Shown here piece after piece: positions 43,707 to 51,486 of a stretch of DNA of 64,000 nucleotides. The position numbers and the translations under genes were made by a program. Numbering within the stretch: position 1 is the first letter of the stretch; every line of letters starts with the position of its first letter. The DNA comes from Rhodocyclaceae bacterium (GTDB lineage Bacteria; Pseudomonadota; Gammaproteobacteria; Burkholderiales; Rhodocyclaceae), in the NCBI GenBank assembly GCA_018883265.1, contig VEQK01000001.1:1-64000 (forward strand), in the 5' to 3' direction. Under the pieces are notes generated by a model that made no database searches, had not been told where the DNA came from, and saw only the letters and a program-made list of their open reading frames with translations.

Positions 43707-44903
43707 ATGAATCTGAAGCAATCCCCGGCCAAAAAATCAGCCGCCAAGCGCCCCGTAAAAAGCGCCGTTAAGCCGGTTACGAATCCCATGCGTCAATCAC
43801 CGAAACCGCGTAGAGTCGGTTCGGGCGATGTGCCGCCATCAATGCGCGAATCCAGTCTGGCTGCTTACATGGCCGTTCGCGGCGAAGACGCGGCTGAAGC
43901 CCGCCATGTAGGGGCTTTAAAGGATGTTCTTTCAGGATACATTCCGGGTAAGGCGCAGGAAGTAGCCGATAGCCTGGCTGCCATTATCGATGGCGCATCC
44001 CCAGACGAAGTCGCTGTGCTGAAAGAAGCGCTGCTTCAGGGCGACGGAGCGGTGTCCAAAAAGGATCGACCCTCCGCTGACGAAGAGTTATCGGATGATT
44101 GGCGGGAGGGCGGTTACCCCTACAAGAATCTGATGCTTCGCAAAAGCTATGAAGCAAAAAAGTACCAGTTACAGGTTGAATTGCTGAAGCTTCAGGCCTG
44201 GGTCAAGGAAACCGGACAGAAGGTAGTGATCCTCTTTGAAGGACGGGATGCTGCCGGCAAGGGCGGCACCATCAAGCGCTTTATGGAGCATCTCAACCCG
44301 CGTGGCGCCCGCGTCGTTGCTTTGGAGAAACCTTCTGAATCAGAAAAAGGCCAGTGGTACTTCCAGCGGTACATTCAGCATTTGCCCACGAGTGGCGAGA
44401 TCGTGATGTTCGATCGATCCTGGTACAACCGTGCCGGTGTAGAACGGGTCATGGGTTTCTGTACCCAGGACGAGTACGACGACTTCATGCGGCAGGTACC
44501 CGAGTTTGAGCGGAATCTTGTCCGGAGTGGCATTCATCTCTTCAAGTTCTGGTTTTCTGTCAGCCGAAAAGAACAACGCCGCAGATTCAAAGAGCGGGAA
44601 AAGCACCCGCTCAAGCAGTGGAAGTTATCGCCCATCGACAAAGCATCACTCGACAAATGGGATGATTACACCATGGCTAAAGAAGGAATGTTCTTTGCAA
44701 CCGATACGGCCGACGCACCGTGGATCGTGATCAAGTCGGATTGTAAGAAGCGAGCCCGTCTGAATGCCATGCGCTACGTACTGCATCGGTTGGCATACGA
44801 CCAGAAAGATTCGGAAAGAATCGGTTCGGTTGACCCCTTAATCGTAGGCCGTGCCAATGTCGTCTACGAAAAAGCGGAGGGCGTCGATAAGCCATTGCTG
44901 TAG
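43707..44903 (+). CDS. ppk2: Class I polyphosphate kinase 2 (PPK2)
   Basis: A 398-residue protein. The kinase core (~125-380) has Walker A FEGRDAAGKGGT (178-188), Walker B-like VMFDRSWYNRAGVERVMGF and the lid module SRKEQRRRFKEREKHPLKQWKLSPID. PPK2 transfers phosphate between polyphosphate and nucleoside diphosphates, usually making ATP or GTP from polyphosphate. The N-terminal ~125 residues are an extension that begins with a Lys/Ala/Pro-rich, histone-tail-like segment and continues with a helical part. No signal peptide, so it is cytoplasmic. It is flanked by exported hydrolases, and may store or recover the phosphate they release. Confidence 0.93.
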   Translation: MNLKQSPAKKSAAKRPVKSAVKPVTNPMRQSPKPRRVGSGDVPPSMRESSLAAYMAVRGEDAAEARHVGALKDVLSGYIPGKAQEVADSLAAIIDGASPDEVAVLKEALLQGDGAVSKKDRPSADEELSDDWREGGYPYKNLMLRKSYEAKKYQLQVELLKLQAWVKETGQKVVILFEGRDAAGKGGTIKRFMEHLNPRGARVVALEKPSESEKGQWYFQRYIQHLPTSGEIVMFDRSWYNRAGVERVMGFCTQDEYDDFMRQVPEFERNLVRSGIHLFKFWFSVSRKEQRRRFKEREKHPLKQWKLSPIDKASLDKWDDYTMAKEGMFFATDTADAPWIVIKSDCKKRARLNAMRYVLHRLAYDQKDSERIGSVDPLIVGRANVVYEKAEGVDKPLL

Positions 44904-45233
44904 CGGGCGGTTTCCTGCGTCAGGCCTGAGGGATCCGGATTGGCGCAGGAATTTAATGGGCCAGAATTGCTGCAAAGCAACAATTGTCAGTATTTGTCAG
45001 CATCTTTCTGCCCCAGTTTTGCTAGGATCCAGAAAACTCGCTTTCGTTTAGTGCAACAATGAAAAAAGCTCTTTTCGTTGCCTGGTATTCGGATGCCTGT
45101 TGATCACATAGCAGTCGTATCACGCGATAGTTCACTGCCGCGGTTGCTAAACTTTAACGATATGAGCTGTCTAAAACCCTCATGAAACTCGGCATTAAAA
45201 CAACCGTCTAACAATCCTGCGAGTGTTTAGATT
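44904..45233. other. 330-base intergenic region upstream of the carboxylesterase gene
   Basis: No gene is seen in this stretch. It holds the direct-repeat site at 44985-45000 with a possible -10 at 45023, and a TTGCT/AGCAA inverted repeat just upstream of it. Beyond that is an AT-rich leader of ~200 bases containing no ORF longer than 14 codons. If the -10 is used, the carboxylesterase messenger would have an unusually long 5' leader. Confidence 0.6.
44985..45000 (+). promoter_or_regulatory. TGTCAG-TATT-TGTCAG direct repeat, site A
   Basis: An exact pair of TGTCAG hexamers with a 10-base period, 234 bases before the carboxylesterase start. A possible -10 TAGGAT begins 38 bases after the site start. 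The same site, nearly base for base, occurs at 48614 and 54881 with the same distance to a -10-like element, so it reads as an activator site that replaces the -35. The half-site resembles PhoB's TGTCA. Confidence 0.7.
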
Positions 45234-46976
45234 ATGAAGTTACAAAAGATAGCGGCGATTTTGACTGCGACATTACTGCTGGCAGGTTGCGGTGGCTCTG
45301 GCGATAGTGCATCGCGTCCTACGGTAACGACACAAAATGGCCAGGTCGTTGGTGTCGAGAGAAATGGCGCCAATGAATATCGTGGCATACCTTATGCTAC
45401 GGCTGAGCGCTGGGCGCTGCCTGTGCCGGCAGCTGCATGGAGTGCACCTCTGGATGCCACCAACTTTGGGCCGGCCTGTCCCCAGACGGCTCGATTTAAT
45501 CTGACCGAAGCCAGTGCCGATGAAAACTGCCTGAGCATTAACGTCAGTACACCTACGCATGTCGCCCCCGGTGAGAAATTACCGGTCTTTGTGTGGATCC
45601 ATGGCGGTGCGTTCATCGGTGGGGCGTCTAACCTGTATCGACTAGACAAGCTCGCCAGAGAAGGGCGAATGGTCGTGGTCTCCATGAACTATCGCATCGG
45701 GGCTTTAGGTTTTATGCCCAACCCAGCATTTCAAGTGACTAATAGTGCGGGAAGCTTTAACGGTAACTTCGGGCTGGAGGATCAGCGACTGGCCATGCGC
45801 TGGGTGCAGCAGAATATCGGGGCCTTTGGTGGCGATAAAAACAACGTCACGGTCGCCGGCGAATCTGCTGGTGCCGGGTCCGTCTGTACGCATCTGAGCG
45901 CGCCAACGCAGGTGGCAGGGTTATTCCAAAAGGCTGTTATTCAGAGTTTCGGGTGCATGACAGATCTGAGAACCGTAACCCAGTCTCAGGAACCCGGTCT
46001 GGCGAGTGTGTTCATGCAAAATGAACTTTGCCCTGCAGAAAGCACATCGGCAGCGGTGCTGGCCTGTATGCGCAGCAAATCGGTCGCGCAGATTCTTGCC
46101 GCTCAGGAGAAATACACAGACAGCCATCCATTCGACACCATGCCATTCTGGCCAGTGACTGGTAGTTCGACAGAGGCAAACACCACCGTGCCGACCTCAT
46201 TCAAAGCCGCTTTGACCAACAATACGTTGGTGACTGTCCCGATGATTTATGGTGGGACGCAGAGCGAGCTGGACTTGTATGTGGGGTATTACTGGCAGGC
46301 CAATAATTATTCGGTGACAACACAACCGGGTATCGATGCCCTGCTGTCTATCTTTTACATGGGGGATGAGAGCCGAATCAACGCTATAAAAACGCGTTAC
46401 CCCGGGTTGAGTAATTTTGATAATTTCACTGCAGCCAAAACGCTCGGCACGGCTGTGTCAGATTACAACCCGGCGGCAGGCATCAATAATTGCACCTATC
46501 TCCAAACGTCGAATGCCATCAAGAACAACCATGGTGGGCGTTATGCCGCCAACCCGATTTATCAATTTGAATTTGCAGACCCGGATGCGCCGGTCTGCGG
46601 GGTAGGTATTGCAGAACCCTGCCCGCCTTTTGTAATGACGGGCCCGGTCCATTCCTCTGAACTCAATTATTTTTTCCCGAATTTGTCTAATACGGCGGCA
46701 ATTAATGCACCGAATCTGAAGCCAAAGTCGCAAATCCTGGCAGACCAGATGGTGGCTTATTGGGCGCAGTTTGCCGCTACGGGTAACCCGAACAAGGCTG
46801 GCTTAGCCGATTGGCCGGTCTATAACGGAAGCACGGGGTCAAATAATGTCCTCAGGTTCATGCCGGGGGCGATCGCTACATTCGATGCTGACGCAGAACA
46901 CCAGTGCTCCTCGTTCTGGTCTAATACCGCTTATGACCCACCCATGTATCGATTGCCGAATGCGCCACCATTCTAG
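45234..46976 (+). CDS. Type B carboxylesterase/lipase lipoprotein
   Basis: A 580-residue alpha/beta-hydrolase of the carboxylesterase type B family. The lipoprotein signal ends at Cys19 (LLLAGCGGSGD). Catalytic features are the oxyanion loop HGGAF (123-127), the nucleophile Ser211 in VAGESAGAGSV and the C-terminal His in GPVHSSELNYFF. The region EDQRLAMRWVQQNIGAFGGD is typical of the family. It should hydrolyse carboxylic esters at the outer membrane or outside. It follows a conserved direct-repeat promoter site. Its stop overlaps the stop of the converging phosphoesterase gene by four bases. Confidence 0.9.
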   Translation: MKLQKIAAILTATLLLAGCGGSGDSASRPTVTTQNGQVVGVERNGANEYRGIPYATAERWALPVPAAAWSAPLDATNFGPACPQTARFNLTEASADENCLSINVSTPTHVAPGEKLPVFVWIHGGAFIGGASNLYRLDKLAREGRMVVVSMNYRIGALGFMPNPAFQVTNSAGSFNGNFGLEDQRLAMRWVQQNIGAFGGDKNNVTVAGESAGAGSVCTHLSAPTQVAGLFQKAVIQSFGCMTDLRTVTQSQEPGLASVFMQNELCPAESTSAAVLACMRSKSVAQILAAQEKYTDSHPFDTMPFWPVTGSSTEANTTVPTSFKAALTNNTLVTVPMIYGGTQSELDLYVGYYWQANNYSVTTQPGIDALLSIFYMGDESRINAIKTRYPGLSNFDNFTAAKTLGTAVSDYNPAAGINNCTYLQTSNAIKNNHGGRYAANPIYQFEFADPDAPVCGVGIAEPCPPFVMTGPVHSSELNYFFPNLSNTAAINAPNLKPKSQILADQMVAYWAQFAATGNPNKAGLADWPVYNGSTGSNNVLRFMPGAIATFDADAEHQCSSFWSNTAYDPPMYRLPNAPPF

Positions 46977-48547
46977 AAATTAAATGCATTGGTCAGGTCG
47001 CCAAAGCCTTTGCGGGCACCCGATAAAATTTCTAGTCCAAATCGACGTGAGATGAATTGATGGATCGACCCGATGTCGTATTCGGTATGGTCCACAAAAC
47101 CTCTCTTGGCATAAGGCGAGATGATGATGGCCGGAATACGTGTGCCCGGGCCCCAATAGTCGACTTTGGGGGGTTTGGCGTGGTCATAGAATCCGCCATT
47201 TTCATCGTAGGTAACGATGATCGCCATCTTTCCCCACTGCGGGCTGGCTTGTAGTTTCTGAATCAGATCCGCGATGTGGTCGTCACCTTGGCGAATTGTT
47301 GCGTAGCCCGCGTGCTGGGTATCAACACCTGCCGGCTTAAAAAAGACCACCTGGGGTAGCTTTCCTGCCGCGATGTCGGCAACAAGGTCTTCATAATCCT
47401 TTAAATGTTCAGCTCGTTGTTTCTTGCCTTGTTCGGTTTTCGGGGTAAATCGGTTGTAGTAGTTAAAAGGCTGGTGGTGGGATTGGAAGGCCAATGGGTC
47501 GCTGTAGATGGTTGAATAATCGCTCAAAGCAAGATTCCAGCCGCCGCTATACCATTTCCAGCTAATGCCTTTCTCGGTCAACCGATCGCCAATGGTTGCC
47601 TCGGTGGATGGTGGTAAAGGGATGGCCCCTTCGTTGGCAGGAGCGGGGTTTGCGATCAACCAGTCCGGGCTGCTTTGATCTTCTGTTGGTGGTGGCGTGA
47701 AACTTGGTTGGAACGCAGGTTGAGTGGTGTTGATGGCGTAGTAGCGGCCATTGATCTCAGGTGAAAGATTGCGGTCACTGATATAACGTGGCGCTGAAAC
47801 TAGGGCGCTGTCTGCATTAGCCAGCGCCAAGCTTGGAATACCCGTTACTGCAGTGATAATGGCATCAAGGATTGAAATGCGCTTTTGCGGTACAGGCGCA
47901 ATATCCGCATTCCAGCGGGGCGTACAGAGGCAAACCAGGTATTGATGGTTCTGAAATGAACCGCCGAAGGTGCCCTGAAAGAATTTATCAGCAAGCGTGT
48001 ATTGCTGCGCGAGCTTCCACATTTTCATGGAAGAGCCATCGTAATAACCCATCGATAGGCCGCCAGCGTCTGAATAGGCAGCAAATTTATTATTCTTACC
48101 GCCGTTGATCTGCATCTGGTTGTTGTAGAAGCGATGCACCAGATCAGGGCCGGCGATGCTGAGTGGGTCGACATTACCCACTTTGTCGCCGGTAATCTCA
48201 AAGGGTTTGTTGGGTAACCCCTCAATCCATGCCCACTGGGTATCGGTTGTATTCCAGACTTTAGGCAACGAGGGCAGGACAGAACCGTCCCTATCTAGCT
48301 GGATATAGAGTTCTGGATTTGCCAGGGCGTTATCAATGCCATCGGCGCCGGGGAACTTGCCGTACAGTGTATCGAAGGCACGGTTTTCAGCATAGATCAC
48401 CACAATCGTGTCGATGTTGGCTTTTAGCTGTGTCGTCGTATCATGAGATGAGGCTGAACTACCGCCACAGCCGGAGAGCATGAAAATCGTGGCCAAAACG
48501 GTCGGCAGAATAAAGCGTCTCTTGTAAATACTCACTTGATGCTCCAA
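46973..48547 (-). CDS. AcpA-like phosphoesterase lipoprotein (acid phosphatase/phospholipase C family)
   Basis: A 524-residue exported protein. The lipoprotein signal ends at Cys27 (FMLSGCGGSSASSHD). The phosphoesterase core opens with IDTIVVIYAENRAFDTLYGKFPGADGIDNA, where the motif ENRAFD supplies a metal or nucleophile region of the AcpA/PLC family. Later metal-site blocks are YDENGGFYDHAKPP and TRIPAIIISPYAKRGFVDHTEYD. Members release phosphate from phosphomonoesters or cleave phospholipids. The GGG/Ser linker is like those of three neighbouring lipoprotein hydrolases. It is divergent from the molybdenum hydroxylase operon with site B between them. Confidence 0.9.
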   Translation of the reverse strand: MEHQVSIYKRRFILPTVLATIFMLSGCGGSSASSHDTTTQLKANIDTIVVIYAENRAFDTLYGKFPGADGIDNALANPELYIQLDRDGSVLPSLPKVWNTTDTQWAWIEGLPNKPFEITGDKVGNVDPLSIAGPDLVHRFYNNQMQINGGKNNKFAAYSDAGGLSMGYYDGSSMKMWKLAQQYTLADKFFQGTFGGSFQNHQYLVCLCTPRWNADIAPVPQKRISILDAIITAVTGIPSLALANADSALVSAPRYISDRNLSPEINGRYYAINTTQPAFQPSFTPPPTEDQSSPDWLIANPAPANEGAIPLPPSTEATIGDRLTEKGISWKWYSGGWNLALSDYSTIYSDPLAFQSHHQPFNYYNRFTPKTEQGKKQRAEHLKDYEDLVADIAAGKLPQVVFFKPAGVDTQHAGYATIRQGDDHIADLIQKLQASPQWGKMAIIVTYDENGGFYDHAKPPKVDYWGPGTRIPAIIISPYAKRGFVDHTEYDIGSIHQFISRRFGLEILSGARKGFGDLTNAFNF

Positions 48548-48613
48548 TCGTTTTTTCGAAGTCTAACCGAACCAACTAAGAAGGTATCCTGGCCGGCTGA
48601 GATCGGCTGAAAA

Positions 48614-48629
48614 TGTCAGTATTCGTCAG
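48614..48629 (+). promoter_or_regulatory. TGTCAG-TATT-CGTCAG direct repeat, site B
   Basis: The same site as at 44985 and 54881 with a single base change (CGTCAG in the second half). It lies between the divergent phosphoesterase and molybdenum hydroxylase genes. A -10-like CTAGTTT sits 38-39 bases from the site start, oriented toward the hydroxylase operon (start 48798); the phosphoesterase start is 67 bases away on the other side. Confidence 0.65.
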
Positions 48630-48797
48630 GGTTTGCAATGCAATTAACTGCCTAGTTTATGTAACATAGGCCTGATAAGTTCTCGATACATATTGTGAAG
48701 TACATAAGTTACTTGCCAGGGTAGCGTGTTAATAACAAAAGCGGCGTGAGCGCTTCGTGCCTTTTGATGTATTTCAGTTTACAGATGGAGCTTTTAA

Positions 48798-49247
48798 ATG
48801 ATCACATTTAATCTGAACAGAAAGAAGGTTGAGGTTGATGTTGAGCCAGAGACACCTTTGTTATGGGTTTTACGCGAACAGCTAGACTGTACTGGAACAA
48901 AATATGGTTGTGGTATCGGCATGTGCGGCGCTTGTACGGTCATTCTTGATGGAGAAGCAACCCGAAGTTGTTTGATGCCGATCGGTGTTGTCAATGGCAA
49001 AAACGTTGAAACGATTGAAGGCCTTGAACAGGACGGACGGTTGTCGAAAATTCAGCAAGCCTGGATAAAGAATCAGGTGCCGCAGTGTGGCTATTGCCAG
49101 TCTGGCATGGTGATGGCAACAACAGCCCTAATACGGCGAAGCCCGAACCCCACGGATGCTGAAATCGAGGCTGCGATCACAAACATCTGCCGATGTGGCA
49201 CTTTCCAGCAAGTGCGTTTAGCGATCCACTCTATTACCAAGGCCTAA
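48798..49247 (+). CDS. (2Fe-2S)-binding small subunit of a molybdenum hydroxylase, module 1
   Basis: A 149-residue IorA-like protein. The plant-ferredoxin cluster ligands are Cys38, 43, 46 and 58 (GCGIGMCGACTVILDGEATRSC). The second helical cluster has Cys97, 100, 131 and 133 (QCGYCQSGM and ICRCG). All eight ligands are present. It passes electrons from the molybdopterin subunit encoded nine bases downstream to an acceptor, usually a cytochrome c in this type. No signal; the Tat system would carry it out together with the large subunit. First gene of the four-gene operon; ribosome binding site GGAG eight bases upstream. Confidence 0.93.
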   Translation: MITFNLNRKKVEVDVEPETPLLWVLREQLDCTGTKYGCGIGMCGACTVILDGEATRSCLMPIGVVNGKNVETIEGLEQDGRLSKIQQAWIKNQVPQCGYCQSGMVMATTALIRRSPNPTDAEIEAAITNICRCGTFQQVRLAIHSITKA

Positions 49248-49256
49248 GGAAGACCC

Positions 49257-51455
49257 ATGAACACAAAGTTCAACCCTTTGCGTCGGAAGTTCATTATTCA
49301 ATCAGCTGCTGTTGGCGCCGGTATGGCGATTGGATTTGATTTGTCCGTCTTGGCTGGTACACCGGATGATCCAAACGCACCCCTATCAACCCCAGAGATT
49401 GGAGTATGGGTTGTTGTTAAACCTAATGACGATGTCGTTGTGCGTATCGTGAAATCTGAAATGGGGCAGGGAACAATTACCGGGCTTTGCCAGCTTGTGG
49501 CAGAGGAGCTGGAATGTGACTGGAAAAAAATCTCTTACGAGTATCCCACTCCAGGAGAAAGCCGCCAGCGCAAGCAGGTCTGGGGAAGCTTTTCTACGGG
49601 GGGAAGCCGGGGGATTCGCCAGTCGGAGCAATATGTGCGTAAAGGGGGAGCAGCCGCAAGGATGATGCTGATTCAAGCGGCAGCCAACCAGTGGGGGGTT
49701 CCACCGAATGAGTGTGTAGCGCTCAATAGCGTTATTACACACAAACCCACAGGCCGGAAAACTACCTATGGCAAGGTGGCGGAAGCCGCATCTAAACTTC
49801 CGGTTCCCACAGGCGTCGCCCTAAAAGACCCCAAAGACTGGAAGCTGATTGGTAAGTCTATTGCGCGCATTGATGATACGGCAGGAAAAGTAACCGGTAA
49901 GCAGGTCTATGGCATAGATTTGAAGTTGCCCGGTATGCTGGTCGCTACCATCAATGAATGCCCCGTGTTTGGGGGCAAAGTCAAAAGCTTTGACGCCACT
50001 CAAGCAATGCAGGTGAAGGGTGTCAAGAAGGTGGTATCCGTTGGAGGGACAGCGGTTGCTGTGATTGCGGATACCTTCTGGCATGCCAAGACTGGGATGG
50101 AAAAGGTAATGATCGATTGGGATTACGGCCCAAATGTCAATGTGACAAGCACTTCAATCAAGGAAGTGCTTGAGGAAGGCCTGACAGCCGCGGACGCATT
50201 TACGCGTAACCAAAAGGGTGACATCCGCCAGGCAATTTCACAATCAGCATCAACCCTTGAGTCCACATACTTTTATCCTTTTTTGAATCATGCCACGTTA
50301 GAGCCTATGAACGCGACTGCGCTATGGACACCAGATAAGTGTGAAACATGGGTTCCTACGCAGAATGCTGAGAACTCAATCAATGCTGTCATCAAGGCTT
50401 CTGGTTTGCCACCGGAGAAGTGCGATGTTAATAAGATCAATATTGGCGGTGGTTTTGGTCGACGAGGTTCACATCAGGATTACACGACGCAAGCGGTCCT
50501 GATCGCTAAGCAAATGCCAGGGACGCCAATCAAATTAATTTGGACGCGCGAAGAAGATATGACCCAGGGCCGATACCATCCGGTTATGATGGGAAAATTA
50601 ACCGGTGCATTTGATGCCAAGAAAAATCTGTTGGGGGTTCATATGCGCCTTTCAGGGCAATCTATCTTGGCGGCCACTAGCCCGTCAACGCTAAAATCCA
50701 ACAACGGCCTGGACCCGGAGGTGTTTCAGGGTTTAGATCCGGAAGGACAACATGCGTTTACCTATGATTTCCCGAATCTGCTGATCGATCATGCAATGCG
50801 TAACACACATGTGCCCCCGGGGTTCTGGCGCGGCGTGAATATCAATCAAAACGGTATTTTTCTCGAGACTTTTGTGGACGAAATGGCGGAGTACGTTGGA
50901 AAGGATCCGCTCGAATTCCGCTTACAGTATCTCAGTAAACATCCGGGCGCCGTAGGCGTATTAAAAGCGGTAGCCAACGGAATCGGCTGGAGCAAACCTC
51001 CAAGAACTGGCGTATGCCGGGGTCTAGCCCAGATGCGATCCTATGGTAGCTATGCTGCTGCCGCCTGTGAGTTATCTGTTGAGAATGGAACAGATGTCAA
51101 AATACATCGGTTCGTCGCAGCAATTGATCCGGGCTATGCCGTCAATCCAGCGCAGATCGAACGGCAAACTTCAGGCTCATTTGTTTTTGGCCTGTCGGCA
51201 CTTTTTGAAGAGGAAATCACAATTGAGGGTGGTCGTGTTCAGCAGAAGAACTACAATGACTTTAACTCGATACGTTTAAAACAGATGCCCCATGTTGAGA
51301 CGATCATTCTTCAGAGTGGAGGAAAAGAGTGGGGGGGCGTGGGTGAACCCACAATTGCCGTTGGCGCCCCTGCGGTACTTAATGCGTTCTACAAAGCAAC
51401 GGGTAAGCGTATTCGTACCATCCCATTGAAGAATAGCGGGATCTCACTCGTCTAA
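49257..51455 (+). CDS. Molybdopterin-binding large subunit of a xanthine dehydrogenase-family hydroxylase, module 1 (IorB-like)
   Basis: A 732-residue protein with a Tat signal (LRRKFIIQSAAVGAGMAIGF), so it is exported folded with its cofactor. Cofactor-contact blocks include KSEMGQGTITGLCQL, NIGGGFGRRGSHQDYTTQA and, at the C-terminus, the catalytic Glu in GGVGEPTIAVGAPAVLNA. The size and arrangement match the isoquinoline-1-oxidoreductase/aldehyde dehydrogenase type that lacks a flavin subunit. It hydroxylates aldehydes or N-heterocycles using water as oxygen source. The substrate is unknown. The start codon follows an AAGGAAG ribosome binding site. Confidence 0.93.
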   Translation: MNTKFNPLRRKFIIQSAAVGAGMAIGFDLSVLAGTPDDPNAPLSTPEIGVWVVVKPNDDVVVRIVKSEMGQGTITGLCQLVAEELECDWKKISYEYPTPGESRQRKQVWGSFSTGGSRGIRQSEQYVRKGGAAARMMLIQAAANQWGVPPNECVALNSVITHKPTGRKTTYGKVAEAASKLPVPTGVALKDPKDWKLIGKSIARIDDTAGKVTGKQVYGIDLKLPGMLVATINECPVFGGKVKSFDATQAMQVKGVKKVVSVGGTAVAVIADTFWHAKTGMEKVMIDWDYGPNVNVTSTSIKEVLEEGLTAADAFTRNQKGDIRQAISQSASTLESTYFYPFLNHATLEPMNATALWTPDKCETWVPTQNAENSINAVIKASGLPPEKCDVNKINIGGGFGRRGSHQDYTTQAVLIAKQMPGTPIKLIWTREEDMTQGRYHPVMMGKLTGAFDAKKNLLGVHMRLSGQSILAATSPSTLKSNNGLDPEVFQGLDPEGQHAFTYDFPNLLIDHAMRNTHVPPGFWRGVNINQNGIFLETFVDEMAEYVGKDPLEFRLQYLSKHPGAVGVLKAVANGIGWSKPPRTGVCRGLAQMRSYGSYAAAACELSVENGTDVKIHRFVAAIDPGYAVNPAQIERQTSGSFVFGLSALFEEEITIEGGRVQQKNYNDFNSIRLKQMPHVETIILQSGGKEWGGVGEPTIAVGAPAVLNAFYKATGKRIRTIPLKNSGISLV

Positions 51456-51486
51456 TTCCCCTGGAATCTGACCTGGAAGACAAACA